This document shows, piece by piece, positions 7,796 to 15,604 of a DNA stretch of 26,182 nt (the first letter of the stretch is position 1; each line of letters begins with the position of its first letter). The stretch spans positions 1 through 26,182 of the forward strand of contig CAAENU010000164.1 of the NCBI GenBank assembly GCA_900757415.1, in the 5' to 3' direction. The position numbers and the translations under genes are program-made. Under the pieces are notes generated by a model that was not told the DNA's origin, searched no databases, and saw only the letters and a program-made list of their open reading frames with translations. The DNA comes from an uncultured Oscillospiraceae bacterium. Lineage in GTDB: Bacteria > Bacillota > Clostridia > Oscillospirales > Oscillospiraceae.

Positions 7796-8126
7796 AAAGC
7801 ATACCTCCGTTTTCGGTTCAATGGGGGCGGCGGCACCCGGCTGGTGCGCGGCGCTCTTTCTATGGAGGGATTATCCGGGCGTTGTTGTCCTGTACAGGGC
7901 AACGGCACAAAAAATGTGGATAAAAATCATGGTTTTTACCATTTTTGTTGTGCAAATGATAGAAAAGAGAAAAAATTTGCAAAATCGCGTGACTTTTGGA
8001 AAAAAGTGTATTATACTGAAAACAACAGTGGAAGCAAAGACCCAAATCGGGCGCGCCCGGTTTGCCGTTTCGGCATGCCGAAACGATGGTTTTTCGCTTC
8101 AGCAAAAAATGAAAGGACGCGATAGA
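7796..8126. other. 331-bp divergent intergenic region with promoter and palindromic leader
   Basis: It separates the terminase (minus) and surface protein (plus) genes. GTGACT (7989-7994), a 17-bp spacer and TATACT (8012-8017) form a plausible promoter for the surface protein. The implied 5' leader of about 105 nt contains a 12-bp palindrome at 8048-8059 and a perfect 20-bp palindrome at 8066-8085. I tried to match the leader to c-di-GMP and other riboswitch cores without success. No additional gene is evident. Confidence 0.5.
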
Positions 8127-10997
8127 ATGAAAAGGATCATCAGCCTGATCATGGTGCTGGTGCTGGCGTTGAGCCTGGCGCCGACCACCGTGTGGGCAAC
8201 AGAGGGTACGCCTGCGGACGCTGTTGCTTCCGTAACGGATGGCAGCGGGGAAACGCAGAAGTTTGCCTCTTCTCTGAAGGATGCATTTGAATATGCGGCT
8301 GCGCCGGATGTCAAGGAGCCGACGGTTACGCTGCTGACCGATGTGACGCTGGACGACAGCGTTACGATCAAGGCCTCCAAAGAGGTTACGATTGATGGTC
8401 AGGGCAACACAATCAATGTGCTTGACGGCAATTACATCAAAGCTTCGGAAAACGGCAAGCTGACGCTGAATGGTGTGACCGTAACCGGTCCTGCATATGC
8501 AATGAGCCTGCTGTGTATCACGGGAAGTGCGGAGGTTACGATCAGCAAGGACAGCAAGGTCGCGGCAACATCTGGCCTTCAGGAGGAGTATCCGTATCCC
8601 GCTATTCTGATCCAGAGCAACAAGGAATCTATTACGACCTATACGCCGCAGCTGCATGTTTACGGTGCAGTTTCAGCGGTGAAAATGCCGGCTATTCAGG
8701 GTAATGGCACCGACAGAAGCACCAGCAAGATCGATATCAATGACGGTGCATCTGTGACCTCCGGCAGCTTGGCTATGTATCTGCCCCAGCCTTGCGAGGT
8801 AAATGTCAATGGCGGTACGGTCAAGGGTTACTGCGCCATCGGCGTCAAGTCCGGTACGCTGAACATCAACGGCGGCCTGGTGCAGGGCGTTGCCAATGAT
8901 ACCAAGATTAGTGATAAGGATTCCAAAACGAACGGTATCAACTATGATGGTTCCGCGATTATGATCGACTCTTATATTGGCTATTCCGGTCAGGTGAAGA
9001 TCAACATCTCCGGCGGTAAGGTTGAGAGCCTGCATTCCACGGCCATCCGTGAGATCGGCAACGATGCCTCCAAGACCAATATGGTCGGCCTGAGTGTTAC
9101 CGGCGGTGAAGTCATGGGCGCAGACGGAATGAATGCCATTCTGGTTCGCGATGTGACCATGAAAGCGGGTACGCTTTCCGCTACCGGCGGCACGTTCTCC
9201 AGCAACCCCACGAAATTTGTGGATACCGGCAAGTACACCGTCACCGAAGAGAACGGCAAGTTCACGGTCAATGAGCGCGAGTATGTCGCGCAGGTTGGAG
9301 CCGATAAGTACTATTCTTTGGAAGATGCCATTAATAATGTAAAGAATGGGCAGACGATTGAGCTTATCAAAGATGTGACCGATGCAGTGGGACTGAGCGT
9401 TAACACGCGTAAGACGTTTACTGTCGACTTTAAGGGACATACTTATACAGTAAATAAGCCTGGCGCGGGTTCCAGTAATACGGAGACCAATGCGTTCCAG
9501 CTGATTAAGGATCAGACAATTACTTTTAAGAACGGTACGATTAATGTTTCCAAGGACAACTTGGTTGCTGCAAGCGATGGAAGAAATATTAAGCGTATTA
9601 TCCAGTGCTATGCAGGTTTGACTTTGGAAGATATGCTGATTGACGGTACAAATGTATTTGGAAACGGCTATCCTATGACTTTCAATAATCAACCGGTATA
9701 TATCATTGGCAATACCAGCGTGATCTGCAATTCGGCAACTACAACTGCTTTTGATGCGGATGGTAATTGGGGTCACTATGACCGCTGCAAAGTGACTATT
9801 GACACAACTGGTACTATTGGCGGCGATATTGAATTGGGTCAGGGTTATCTGGATATCCGTAATGTCAAAGCAGAACGTATTGTGCTTTGCAAGCTTTGCG
9901 GTGAAACGGATTTTGAAAACCGTATTTCCGTTACCGGCGGCACGTTCTCCAGCAACCCCACGGACTATGTCCACGATGAGCACTATAAGGTTTCAAAGGG
10001 CTTGGACGGCATGTATACCGTGGGCCTGAAGGATAAGGACGACGGCACCGGCGGCAAGACCAGCGTGGTGGAGCTGCCCGCCGAGACCACCAAGAACACC
10101 ACCACCGCCACCATCGATGTGGCGGATATCGACGCCAACAAGGAACTGTCCGTGGTGGGCGGCGATGTGAGCGTGACCTTCGATCAGAATGCGGCGGCCG
10201 GTATCGCCGGTGCGGCCGGCAACAGCACTGAGCTGAATCTGACGGTGGAAAAGACCGAACCCAGCGCCGAGCAGGAAAAGACCTATGACGACAAGCTGGT
10301 GAATACCACCAACGAGGTCGTTGTGAACGTGACGCTGACGGCGGACGGCAAACCCGTGTTTGACGCGGCCAAGGCTGGCGGCAAGGCCACCGTTCAGGTG
10401 CCCTATCAGGTCGGCTTGAAGAAGGCCGATATCTCCGTGCACTATCTGAACAACGGCAAGACGGAGAAGGTTCCCTTTACCTATGACGCCGAGACCGGTA
10501 TCATTACCATGACGCTGGAGCACTTCTCCGCGTATCTGATCACTACGGCTACCCATCCCAGCATTACCCCTGTGGACAGCAAGCCGACCTATATCAAGGG
10601 CAGCAACAAGGATCTTGGCTTTACCACGGTGGATCTGCCCGATAAGATCACCGTAAAGGTGGGCGACAAGACCCTGACCGAGGGCAAGGATTACACCGTG
10701 TCCGATGGCAAGCTGACGCTGACCGGCGCCTATCTGGAGACGCTGGATTACGGCAACTATACGCTGAAGGTGTTTGACGAAAACGGCAACGAGATCGCCA
10801 AGACCTCCTTTGTCAAGAGCTTTGCCGCCCGTCCGGCGCAGCAGCCTGCACAGTCCGGTAACAAGAACTCCACGTCCACCAAGGATGATGTGAAGTCCGC
10901 CGGTACCGGCGATATGGGCGTGGCGCTGTATGCCGTCAGCGCAGTGCTGTCTCTGACGGGCAGCGCGTGGATCGTGGGCAAGAAGCGCAGCAAGTAA
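8127..10997 (+). CDS. Large secreted, cell-surface beta-helix-type protein with C-terminal anchor
   Basis: 956 residues. The ATG at 8127 follows GAAAGGA; the longer in-frame reading has no leader logic, while this start gives a clean signal peptide (MKRIIS, hydrophobic core, cleavage after VWA, residue 24). Residues about 55-720 are repetitive and rich in Gly, Thr, Val and Asn, with runs such as VTISGG-type strands and two GGTFSSNPT repeats near residues 354 and 604, typical of right-handed parallel beta-helix surface proteins. Residues about 720-830 and 850-915 look like separate beta-sandwich modules. The C-terminus has AGTGD (925-929), a hydrophobic segment and KKRSK, a sortase-sorting-signal layout whose LPxTG-like motif is degenerate. 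Ligand unknown; adhesion or glycan contact is the family-level guess. Base composition varies along the gene. Confidence 0.8.
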   Translation: MKRIISLIMVLVLALSLAPTTVWATEGTPADAVASVTDGSGETQKFASSLKDAFEYAAAPDVKEPTVTLLTDVTLDDSVTIKASKEVTIDGQGNTINVLDGNYIKASENGKLTLNGVTVTGPAYAMSLLCITGSAEVTISKDSKVAATSGLQEEYPYPAILIQSNKESITTYTPQLHVYGAVSAVKMPAIQGNGTDRSTSKIDINDGASVTSGSLAMYLPQPCEVNVNGGTVKGYCAIGVKSGTLNINGGLVQGVANDTKISDKDSKTNGINYDGSAIMIDSYIGYSGQVKINISGGKVESLHSTAIREIGNDASKTNMVGLSVTGGEVMGADGMNAILVRDVTMKAGTLSATGGTFSSNPTKFVDTGKYTVTEENGKFTVNEREYVAQVGADKYYSLEDAINNVKNGQTIELIKDVTDAVGLSVNTRKTFTVDFKGHTYTVNKPGAGSSNTETNAFQLIKDQTITFKNGTINVSKDNLVAASDGRNIKRIIQCYAGLTLEDMLIDGTNVFGNGYPMTFNNQPVYIIGNTSVICNSATTTAFDADGNWGHYDRCKVTIDTTGTIGGDIELGQGYLDIRNVKAERIVLCKLCGETDFENRISVTGGTFSSNPTDYVHDEHYKVSKGLDGMYTVGLKDKDDGTGGKTSVVELPAETTKNTTTATIDVADIDANKELSVVGGDVSVTFDQNAAAGIAGAAGNSTELNLTVEKTEPSAEQEKTYDDKLVNTTNEVVVNVTLTADGKPVFDAAKAGGKATVQVPYQVGLKKADISVHYLNNGKTEKVPFTYDAETGIITMTLEHFSAYLITTATHPSITPVDSKPTYIKGSNKDLGFTTVDLPDKITVKVGDKTLTEGKDYTVSDGKLTLTGAYLETLDYGNYTLKVFDENGNEIAKTSFVKSFAARPAQQPAQSGNKNSTSTKDDVKSAGTGDMGVALYAVSAVLSLTGSAWIVGKKRSK
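9175..9212 (+). repeat. Direct repeat copy 1 inside the surface protein gene
   Basis: 38 bp that recur at 9925-9962 with one mismatch (position 7 of the repeat, C versus T). The last 31 bp, starting TACCGGCGGC, are identical. It encodes the GGTFSSNPT module motif. Confidence 0.85.
9925..9962 (+). repeat. Direct repeat copy 2 inside the surface protein gene
   Basis: Second copy of the 38-bp repeat (see 9175-9212), exactly 750 bp further on and in the same reading frame. Recombination between copies would delete or add a 250-codon block without a frameshift. Confidence 0.85.
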
Positions 10998-11027
10998 AAA
11001 CCTGATTCCATTTCCATAAGATCTCAG

Positions 11028-11066
11028 ACAAAAAGAGCGGCGGGCTGGGCCTGCCGCTCTTTTTGT
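11028..11066 (+). terminator. Terminator after the surface protein gene
   Basis: ACAAAAAGAGCGGC (11028-11041) pairs with 11053-11066 around an 11-base loop. The T-run follows GCTC on the plus strand. The 200 bp after it, up to the ilvE terminator, hold no gene that I can support. Confidence 0.85.
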
Positions 11067-11272
11067 CGCGAAACGGCAAAACGCGGCGCGAAAATGACAG
11101 CTTCCCGGCGCGGAGCGGCTTGCGGCAGCGTACAGGAAAGGCGATGGAAGAGGGTGGGTCTGCCGCAGCCGGCTGAACGCGGCGGCAGGTGGGCTATAGC
11201 GGGCCAAAAGAGAGATGGAGGAGAGCGAGGCCCGAAAAAGTGAGATAAAGAGGAACGAAACAAAAAGAACGA

Positions 11273-11313
11273 AATAAAAAAGGGTGAGACTTCCGCAGAA
11301 ACCTCACCCTTTT
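11273..11313 (-). terminator. Terminator of the ilvE operon
   Basis: On the minus strand, AAAAGGGTGAG and CTCACCCTTTT form an 11-bp stem (11278-11288 with 11303-11313), followed by a T-rich run. It lies 17 bp after the aminotransferase stop codon. Confidence 0.8.
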
Positions 11314-11330
11314 CCGGTATGTTGTTGTAA

Positions 11331-12392
11331 TTACACGCGGCAGGTCCAGCCGAAAGGATCATCCCGCTTGCCCCACTGGATGCCGGTCAGCTCGTCATAC
11401 AGCTTTTGGGACAATGCGCCGATCTGGTTGTGGTTGACCTCGTAGCGCTGATCACCCCAACCCAGTGCGCCGATGGGGGAGATCACGGCGGCGGTGCCGA
11501 TGCACCACGCCTCTTCCAGCGCGCCGGTTCTGGCAGCCTCGAACAGCTCGTCCACGCTCAGCAGACGCTCCTCCACCGGGACGCCCCAGCTCTTGAGCAG
11601 CTCGATGGCGGACTTGCGGGTGACGCCGCGGAGGATGGAGCCGGTCAGCGCGGGGGTAACAACGGTGCCGTTGATCTTGAACATAACGTTCATGCCGCCG
11701 CCCTCTTCCACATACTTGCGCTCCACGCCGTCCAGCCACAGAACCTGAGAGTAACCCTTGGCCTCGGCGCGCTCACCGGCGCGGTTGGCTGCGCCGTAGT
11801 TGCCGCCGCACTTGGCTTCGCCGGTACCGCCGCGCACCGCGCGCACGTCTTCGGTCTCCACCATGATGGGCACAGGCTTGAGTCCATCGGTAAAATAGCT
11901 GCCGGAGGGGGAAAGAATGATGACGAAGGACGCCTCATGCACGCCGTGCAGTGCCAGCGTCGGATCGGTGGAATACAGGAACGGACGGATATAAAGGCTG
12001 GTGCCGGGATCGCTGGGAACCCAGTCCTGATCGACCCGGACGACCTCCTTGATGGCCTGCAGGGCATCATCGGGGTCCACCTGCGGCAGTCCCAGACGCT
12101 CGCAGGAGCGGTTCAGGCGCGCGATATTTTCCCACGGACGGAACAGCTGCACGCCGCCGTCGGGACGGCGGTAGGCTTTCAGTCCCTCGAACACCTCGGT
12201 GCCATAGTGCAGGACGCTGGCGGCGGGGGAGAGGGAAATGGGGCCGTAGGGGACAATGCGGGCATTGTGCCAGCCGTCCTTCTCGGTGTAGTCCATAACG
12301 AACATGTGGTCGGTAAACACAGAACCGAAACCCAGCTGATCGGAAGGGGGCAGGGTGCCGGGATGAGGATTCTTGGTGACAGTGATATTCAT
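11331..12392 (-). CDS. ilvE: Branched-chain amino acid aminotransferase (class IV PLP)
   Basis: 353 residues, typical of the longer BCAT form. The ATG at 12392 lies 20 bp after the dehydrogenase stop codon, with AAGGAG upstream. It interconverts Leu, Ile and Val with their 2-oxoacids using glutamate/2-oxoglutarate, in the cytosol. YGTEVFEGLKAYR (63-75) and the Schiff-base Lys194 in GGTGEAKCGGNY are hallmark BCAT elements. The later segment EEGGGMNVMF carries the conserved Glu that contacts the PLP pyridine nitrogen. It is the last gene of an operon with a 2-hydroxyacid dehydrogenase and an LldP-type permease, which points to transamination feeding or draining branched-chain 2-oxoacids rather than only to biosynthesis. 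No ilvC, ilvD or leu genes are nearby. Confidence 0.95.
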   Translation of the reverse strand: MNITVTKNPHPGTLPPSDQLGFGSVFTDHMFVMDYTEKDGWHNARIVPYGPISLSPAASVLHYGTEVFEGLKAYRRPDGGVQLFRPWENIARLNRSCERLGLPQVDPDDALQAIKEVVRVDQDWVPSDPGTSLYIRPFLYSTDPTLALHGVHEASFVIILSPSGSYFTDGLKPVPIMVETEDVRAVRGGTGEAKCGGNYGAANRAGERAEAKGYSQVLWLDGVERKYVEEGGGMNVMFKINGTVVTPALTGSILRGVTRKSAIELLKSWGVPVEERLLSVDELFEAARTGALEEAWCIGTAAVISPIGALGWGDQRYEVNHNQIGALSQKLYDELTGIQWGKRDDPFGWTCRV

Positions 12393-12412
12393 ACGATCGT
12401 CTCCTTATCAAA

Positions 12413-13360
12413 TTAAAGTTCTTTCAGATGCTCCATGTTGTGGCGGATGCCCTCGCAGCACTGGTGGAAGGTGGCCTTTTCCTCATCGGTCAGGGGCAGT
12501 TCAATGACCTGCTCCACACCGCCCGCGCCAATGACGCAGGGGACGCCGGCGAACAGGCCGCTTTCGCCATATTCGCCGCACAGCTCCATGCTGGCGGGCA
12601 TGATGGCCTTTTCATCGTGGAGGACGATGTGGGTCATGCGGGCCGCGGTGGTGGCGATGCCGTATTCGGTGCACTGCTTGCCCGTATAGGTGACCCAGGC
12701 GCCGCCGATGGATTCCTTTTGCAGGGCGGCGCGGTCAAAGCGGAAGCGCTCGTCCGTTTCGGCCCATTTGTCCAGCGGCATGCCCCGGAAGCTGACACAG
12801 GACCAGGGGGCGAACTGCAGATTACCGTGCTCGCCCAGCATGTAGCAGGTGATGGACTTGTGATCGATGCCGGTCTGGCGTGCCAGAGCGCTCAGCAGGC
12901 GGGAGGTATCCAGACCCGTGCCGGTACCGAACACGCGGCCCTTGGGGAGATCAAGACCCAGCGCCAACTCGCGGGTGACGATGTCACAGGGGTTGGTGAT
13001 GTTGATAAGCACGCCATCAAAGCCGCTGGCCTTGATCTTGTGTGCATAGCTGCGGACGGCGGGAATGGTGAACGCCATCTCCGTCAGGCGGTCATGTGTT
13101 TCCAGCAGTTCGATTTTGCCGACGCTGTTGACGATCACATCGCATTCGCCCAGATCGGAAAAATCACCGGCGCGTACCGTAACGCGGTGGGGCAGATACG
13201 CTGCCGCGTCCCGCAGGTCCTGCACCTCGCTGGCCAGCTTCTGCTCTTTCTGATCTACCAGCACCAGTTCGTCGGCGATGCCCTGCACCGCCAGAGAATA
13301 CGCCACATGGGCGCCCACATGACCCAGACCGATCACACCGATAATACGTTTCTTTGCCAT
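12413..13360 (-). CDS. L-2-hydroxyacid dehydrogenase, L-2-hydroxyisocaproate dehydrogenase-like
   Basis: 315 residues, LDH/MDH superfamily. The ATG at 13360 follows AAAGGAGTG on the minus strand. The NAD site GLGHVG is at 11-16 with Asp36 ending the second strand. Catalytic Asp151 and Arg154 (LDTSR) and His178 (GEHGN) are present. The mobile loop, NSVGKIELLETHDRLTEM, differs from LDH (which has AGxxQKPGETR) and looks like the loop of lactobacillal L-2-hydroxyisocaproate dehydrogenase, whose pocket accepts bulky branched side chains; Arg91 is the likely loop arginine. It would reduce 2-oxoisocaproate and related 2-oxoacids to L-2-hydroxyacids with NADH, or the reverse. The adjacent BCAT would supply exactly those 2-oxoacids. 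A malate or lactate dehydrogenase role is the alternative. The gene sits 54 bp after the permease gene. Confidence 0.8.
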   Translation of the reverse strand: MAKKRIIGVIGLGHVGAHVAYSLAVQGIADELVLVDQKEQKLASEVQDLRDAAAYLPHRVTVRAGDFSDLGECDVIVNSVGKIELLETHDRLTEMAFTIPAVRSYAHKIKASGFDGVLINITNPCDIVTRELALGLDLPKGRVFGTGTGLDTSRLLSALARQTGIDHKSITCYMLGEHGNLQFAPWSCVSFRGMPLDKWAETDERFRFDRAALQKESIGGAWVTYTGKQCTEYGIATTAARMTHIVLHDEKAIMPASMELCGEYGESGLFAGVPCVIGAGGVEQVIELPLTDEEKATFHQCCEGIRHNMEHLKEL

Positions 13361-13414
13361 AGTAAAAACACTCCTTTGATGAGAATTGACAATAGTATTT
13401 GAATGGACAGCAGA

Positions 13415-14953
13415 TTACATACCAAAGTTAGGGAACAGCACACAGGTATAGAGCATGGTCAGCACCATGTAGATCACCAGAATAATGGCAAACGCGGGAA
13501 GCGTGCGCTTCATCACCTGATTCTCGTTGCCGATCTGATCCACCGTGGCGCAGGCGGCCACCGTGTTGTTGGGGCAGATCAGGTTGCCCAGAGAGGCACC
13601 GGCATTCTGGCCGGCAAACACGGTGATGGGGTTCATACCCAGTGTGCCGGCAGCCTGAATGTGCATGTCGGCAAACATGATGTTGGAGCCAAGGCCCGTG
13701 CCGGTGATGAACGAGCCGCTGGCGCCGATGAGCACGGCTGCGGCAGGATAGAAGCGGCCCACCACGGCGGCAATATCAGAAGCCAGAAGATTCATCATAC
13801 CGGTGGAGGAGGACTGCATGATATAGGACACCACTAAGAGGCTTCCCATGGTGACCAGCACCGGCAGCACATGCCCCACAGTTTTGGCACAGATGCGGCC
13901 ATATTGCTTGACTCCGGTTTTGAGCGTCATGGCGCCGAGGAAACCACAGATGAGGATTACCACATCCACCCAGACGATGTAGCCAAAGGTACACATGATG
14001 GCAAAACCGTTATTTACCAGTGCCGGGAAACCATAACGCACAACGGGCAGCAGCACCAGCATGTAAACATAGGGAGACATGGCGCGGAAAGCACCGTATT
14101 TCTGTTCCTGTGCGGTGAAGTGGTGACGGTATTCCTCGGGGGTCTTGACACCTACCAGCTTGACATATGCTACGGAGAGGAGGATAGACAAAACGCCGGT
14201 ACCCATGGACGTGACTTCAGCGCCCACAAAGTTGGAAAGAACGAACATTACGGCACCGGTGGAAACGCCGGCAAAGCAGAGATAAGGAACGATCCCCTTG
14301 AGACCCTTGCGGCCGAAGGTCATGGCCACCATGATAAAGGGGATCACCAGCACGCCGAACATGTGGATGCGGCCAACCATGGCGGAGTTAAGCGCCACAG
14401 TGCTCAGACCTGCGTCGGTCAGGGCTGCACCGCCATTAATGGTGGTCAGTCCGGCGCCGCCCCAGGAGCAGGGGGTGGCATCGCCCAACAGCGCAAGCGC
14501 AATAGAGGTGACCGGGTCAAATCCCAGAGCCACAAGGAACGGCGCGGCGATGGCGGCGGGGGAGCCGGCGCCGGCGGCACCCTCAAGAAAGATGGGGAGC
14601 ATCATGCCGATGACGACTACCTGTACGCGGCGGTCATCGCTGATAAGGGCGATGGCACCCTTGACCTCTTCGATAGCGCCGGTATCACGCAGAATGTTCA
14701 GAATCACGAACGCACCGAACACCATCAGTACGATCTTGAGCCCCTCTTTGATGCCTTTCCAGATCAGTGCGTCATAGACGGCCACATTTTCCTTGAAGGT
14801 GGCGCCGGTCACATTGAAATAGGTAAAGGCCAGCAGAAGCGTCCACAGCAGTGCAATGGGGGCAACACGCTTGGCGGATTGATGGAAACCGAGAATGCCC
14901 ACCAAAACAACGATGATGGGACTGAGTGCCATGACAAAATTCAGGAAGCTCAT
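13415..14953 (-). CDS. LldP/LctP-family lactate (2-hydroxyacid) permease
   Basis: 512 residues, ATG at 14953, with about 12-14 predicted transmembrane segments. The sequence has LldP hallmarks: GAFVILNILRDTGAIEEVK near residue 100, LPIFLEGAAGAGSPAAIAAPFL near 135-157, GSFITGTGLGSNIMF and GQNAGASLGNLICPNN toward the C-terminus. Members carry lactate, glycolate and related 2-hydroxyacids with protons across the cytoplasmic membrane. It is the first structural gene of an operon with an L-hydroxyisocaproate-dehydrogenase-like enzyme and BCAT, so the cargo may be branched 2-hydroxyacids rather than lactate; that is inference from context. The upstream leader has a short ILV-rich ORF and a terminator. 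The Shine-Dalgarno site (GTGAGAG-like) is weak compared with neighbouring genes. Confidence 0.88.
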   Translation of the reverse strand: MSFLNFVMALSPIIVVLVGILGFHQSAKRVAPIALLWTLLLAFTYFNVTGATFKENVAVYDALIWKGIKEGLKIVLMVFGAFVILNILRDTGAIEEVKGAIALISDDRRVQVVVIGMMLPIFLEGAAGAGSPAAIAAPFLVALGFDPVTSIALALLGDATPCSWGGAGLTTINGGAALTDAGLSTVALNSAMVGRIHMFGVLVIPFIMVAMTFGRKGLKGIVPYLCFAGVSTGAVMFVLSNFVGAEVTSMGTGVLSILLSVAYVKLVGVKTPEEYRHHFTAQEQKYGAFRAMSPYVYMLVLLPVVRYGFPALVNNGFAIMCTFGYIVWVDVVILICGFLGAMTLKTGVKQYGRICAKTVGHVLPVLVTMGSLLVVSYIMQSSSTGMMNLLASDIAAVVGRFYPAAAVLIGASGSFITGTGLGSNIMFADMHIQAAGTLGMNPITVFAGQNAGASLGNLICPNNTVAACATVDQIGNENQVMKRTLPAFAIILVIYMVLTMLYTCVLFPNFGM

Positions 14954-15034
14954 GTTTTTCTCTCACTTTCTGTTGTTGGGGCGAATGGTATTTCATCTCT
15001 TTGCTGGCCGGGCGTCAGAGAAAGAAAACGGAGT

Positions 15035-15070
15035 GAAAAAAGAGGCTCCGCCGGACTGGCGGAGCCTCTT
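15035..15070 (-). terminator. Intrinsic terminator/attenuator ahead of the permease operon
   Basis: On the minus strand, a perfect 13-bp stem (15058-15070 with 15040-15052), a 5-base loop and a run of T (15035-15040 on the complementary strand). It lies 14 bases after the small ORF's stop codon and 82 bases before the permease start. Transcripts from the promoter at 15333-15361 must pass it to reach the operon. The segment CTCCGC (15093-15098, minus) just upstream could compete for the 3' arm; no stronger antiterminator was seen by eye. Confidence 0.75.
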
Positions 15071-15084
15071 GCTGCTTGTCTGTC

Positions 15085-15300
15085 TCAACTCTGCGGAGGC
15101 AGGCAGGGGAAAGGGGACGTCATGTTCCGGTGCTGTAAGCGGCTTGGTACGGCAAACAGTACTGCCAGCAAAATAATAATGGACGCCAGTACAATGGCGT
15201 CCATAATCAGAATCAGGCTGTTGTTCATTTCAGGGCATGCGGATACGGCGCAGCGACCCTGCGCATTGGCGGCAGTATTCATGAGCATGGAATTCATCAT
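15085..15300 (-). CDS. Small ORF with Ile/Leu/Val-rich segment: leader peptide or small membrane protein
   Basis: 71 codons. The ATG at 15300 is favoured because AGGAAAGG lies ten bases upstream; another ATG at 15312 overlaps that site. Residues 29-51 are a hydrophobic stretch in which 15 of 23 residues are Ile, Leu or Val, including IIILL at 41-45. The stop codon lies just before an intrinsic terminator that precedes a branched-chain amino acid operon. This is the arrangement of ribosome-stalling attenuators such as the enteric ilv leader, although Clostridia usually use T-boxes. The run is about 95 nt from the terminator, far for a simple stall, so a single-pass small membrane protein is the main alternative. 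Two hairpins (15181-15202, 15246-15262) lie inside the ORF. Confidence 0.5.
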   Translation of the reverse strand: MMNSMLMNTAANAQGRCAVSACPEMNNSLILIMDAIVLASIIILLAVLFAVPSRLQHRNMTSPFPCLPPQS

Positions 15301-15332
15301 GACCGTATGCATCCTTTCCTGAAGTTAAACGG

Positions 15333-15361
15333 AGTGTAACATACATTTTTTGCCAATGCAA
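15333..15361 (-). promoter_or_regulatory. Promoter of the leader ORF/permease operon
   Basis: On the minus strand: TTGCAT (15356-15361), 17-bp spacer, TACACT (15333-15338). The expected start site is about 25 bp before the small ORF. The AT-rich DNA from 15390 to 15540, between this promoter and that of dapF, contains a repeated TGACTATA but no gene. Confidence 0.6.
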
Positions 15362-15546
15362 GAGCAAAATGCCCGTATGGAGCGAAAATCGTTTGACTAT
15401 ACAATATGACTATATATGTGTTCAAATAATTTATTAAAATAGACAACAAACACGGAATAAACTGAGAAAATACCACGCAAGTATAGATAGTATATCGTTT
15501 CTGGACGAAAAATAAGACTTCCCCAATAGGAGAAATGTGGAAGCGA

Positions 15547-15575
15547 TTGACAAACGTGACATCACTGGTTAAAAT
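15547..15575 (+). promoter_or_regulatory. Promoter of the dapF operon
   Basis: Perfect TTGACA (15547-15552), 17-bp spacer, TAAAAT (15570-15575), 29 bp before the dapF start codon. Confidence 0.8.
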
Positions 15576-15604
15576 GAGGCAAAAGCAGCAGGAGGTGGCT
15601 TTCC

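Noticed and set aside
8017..8126. c-di-GMP-I riboswitch before the surface protein
   Set aside because: A GCAAAG-like segment is present, but the rest of the conserved core and the tetraloop-receptor pattern do not fit.
14954..15340. T-box riboswitch ahead of the permease operon
   Set aside because: No T-box antiterminator core (AGGGTGGNACCGCG-like) was found in the leader; a leader ORF plus terminator is what is visible.
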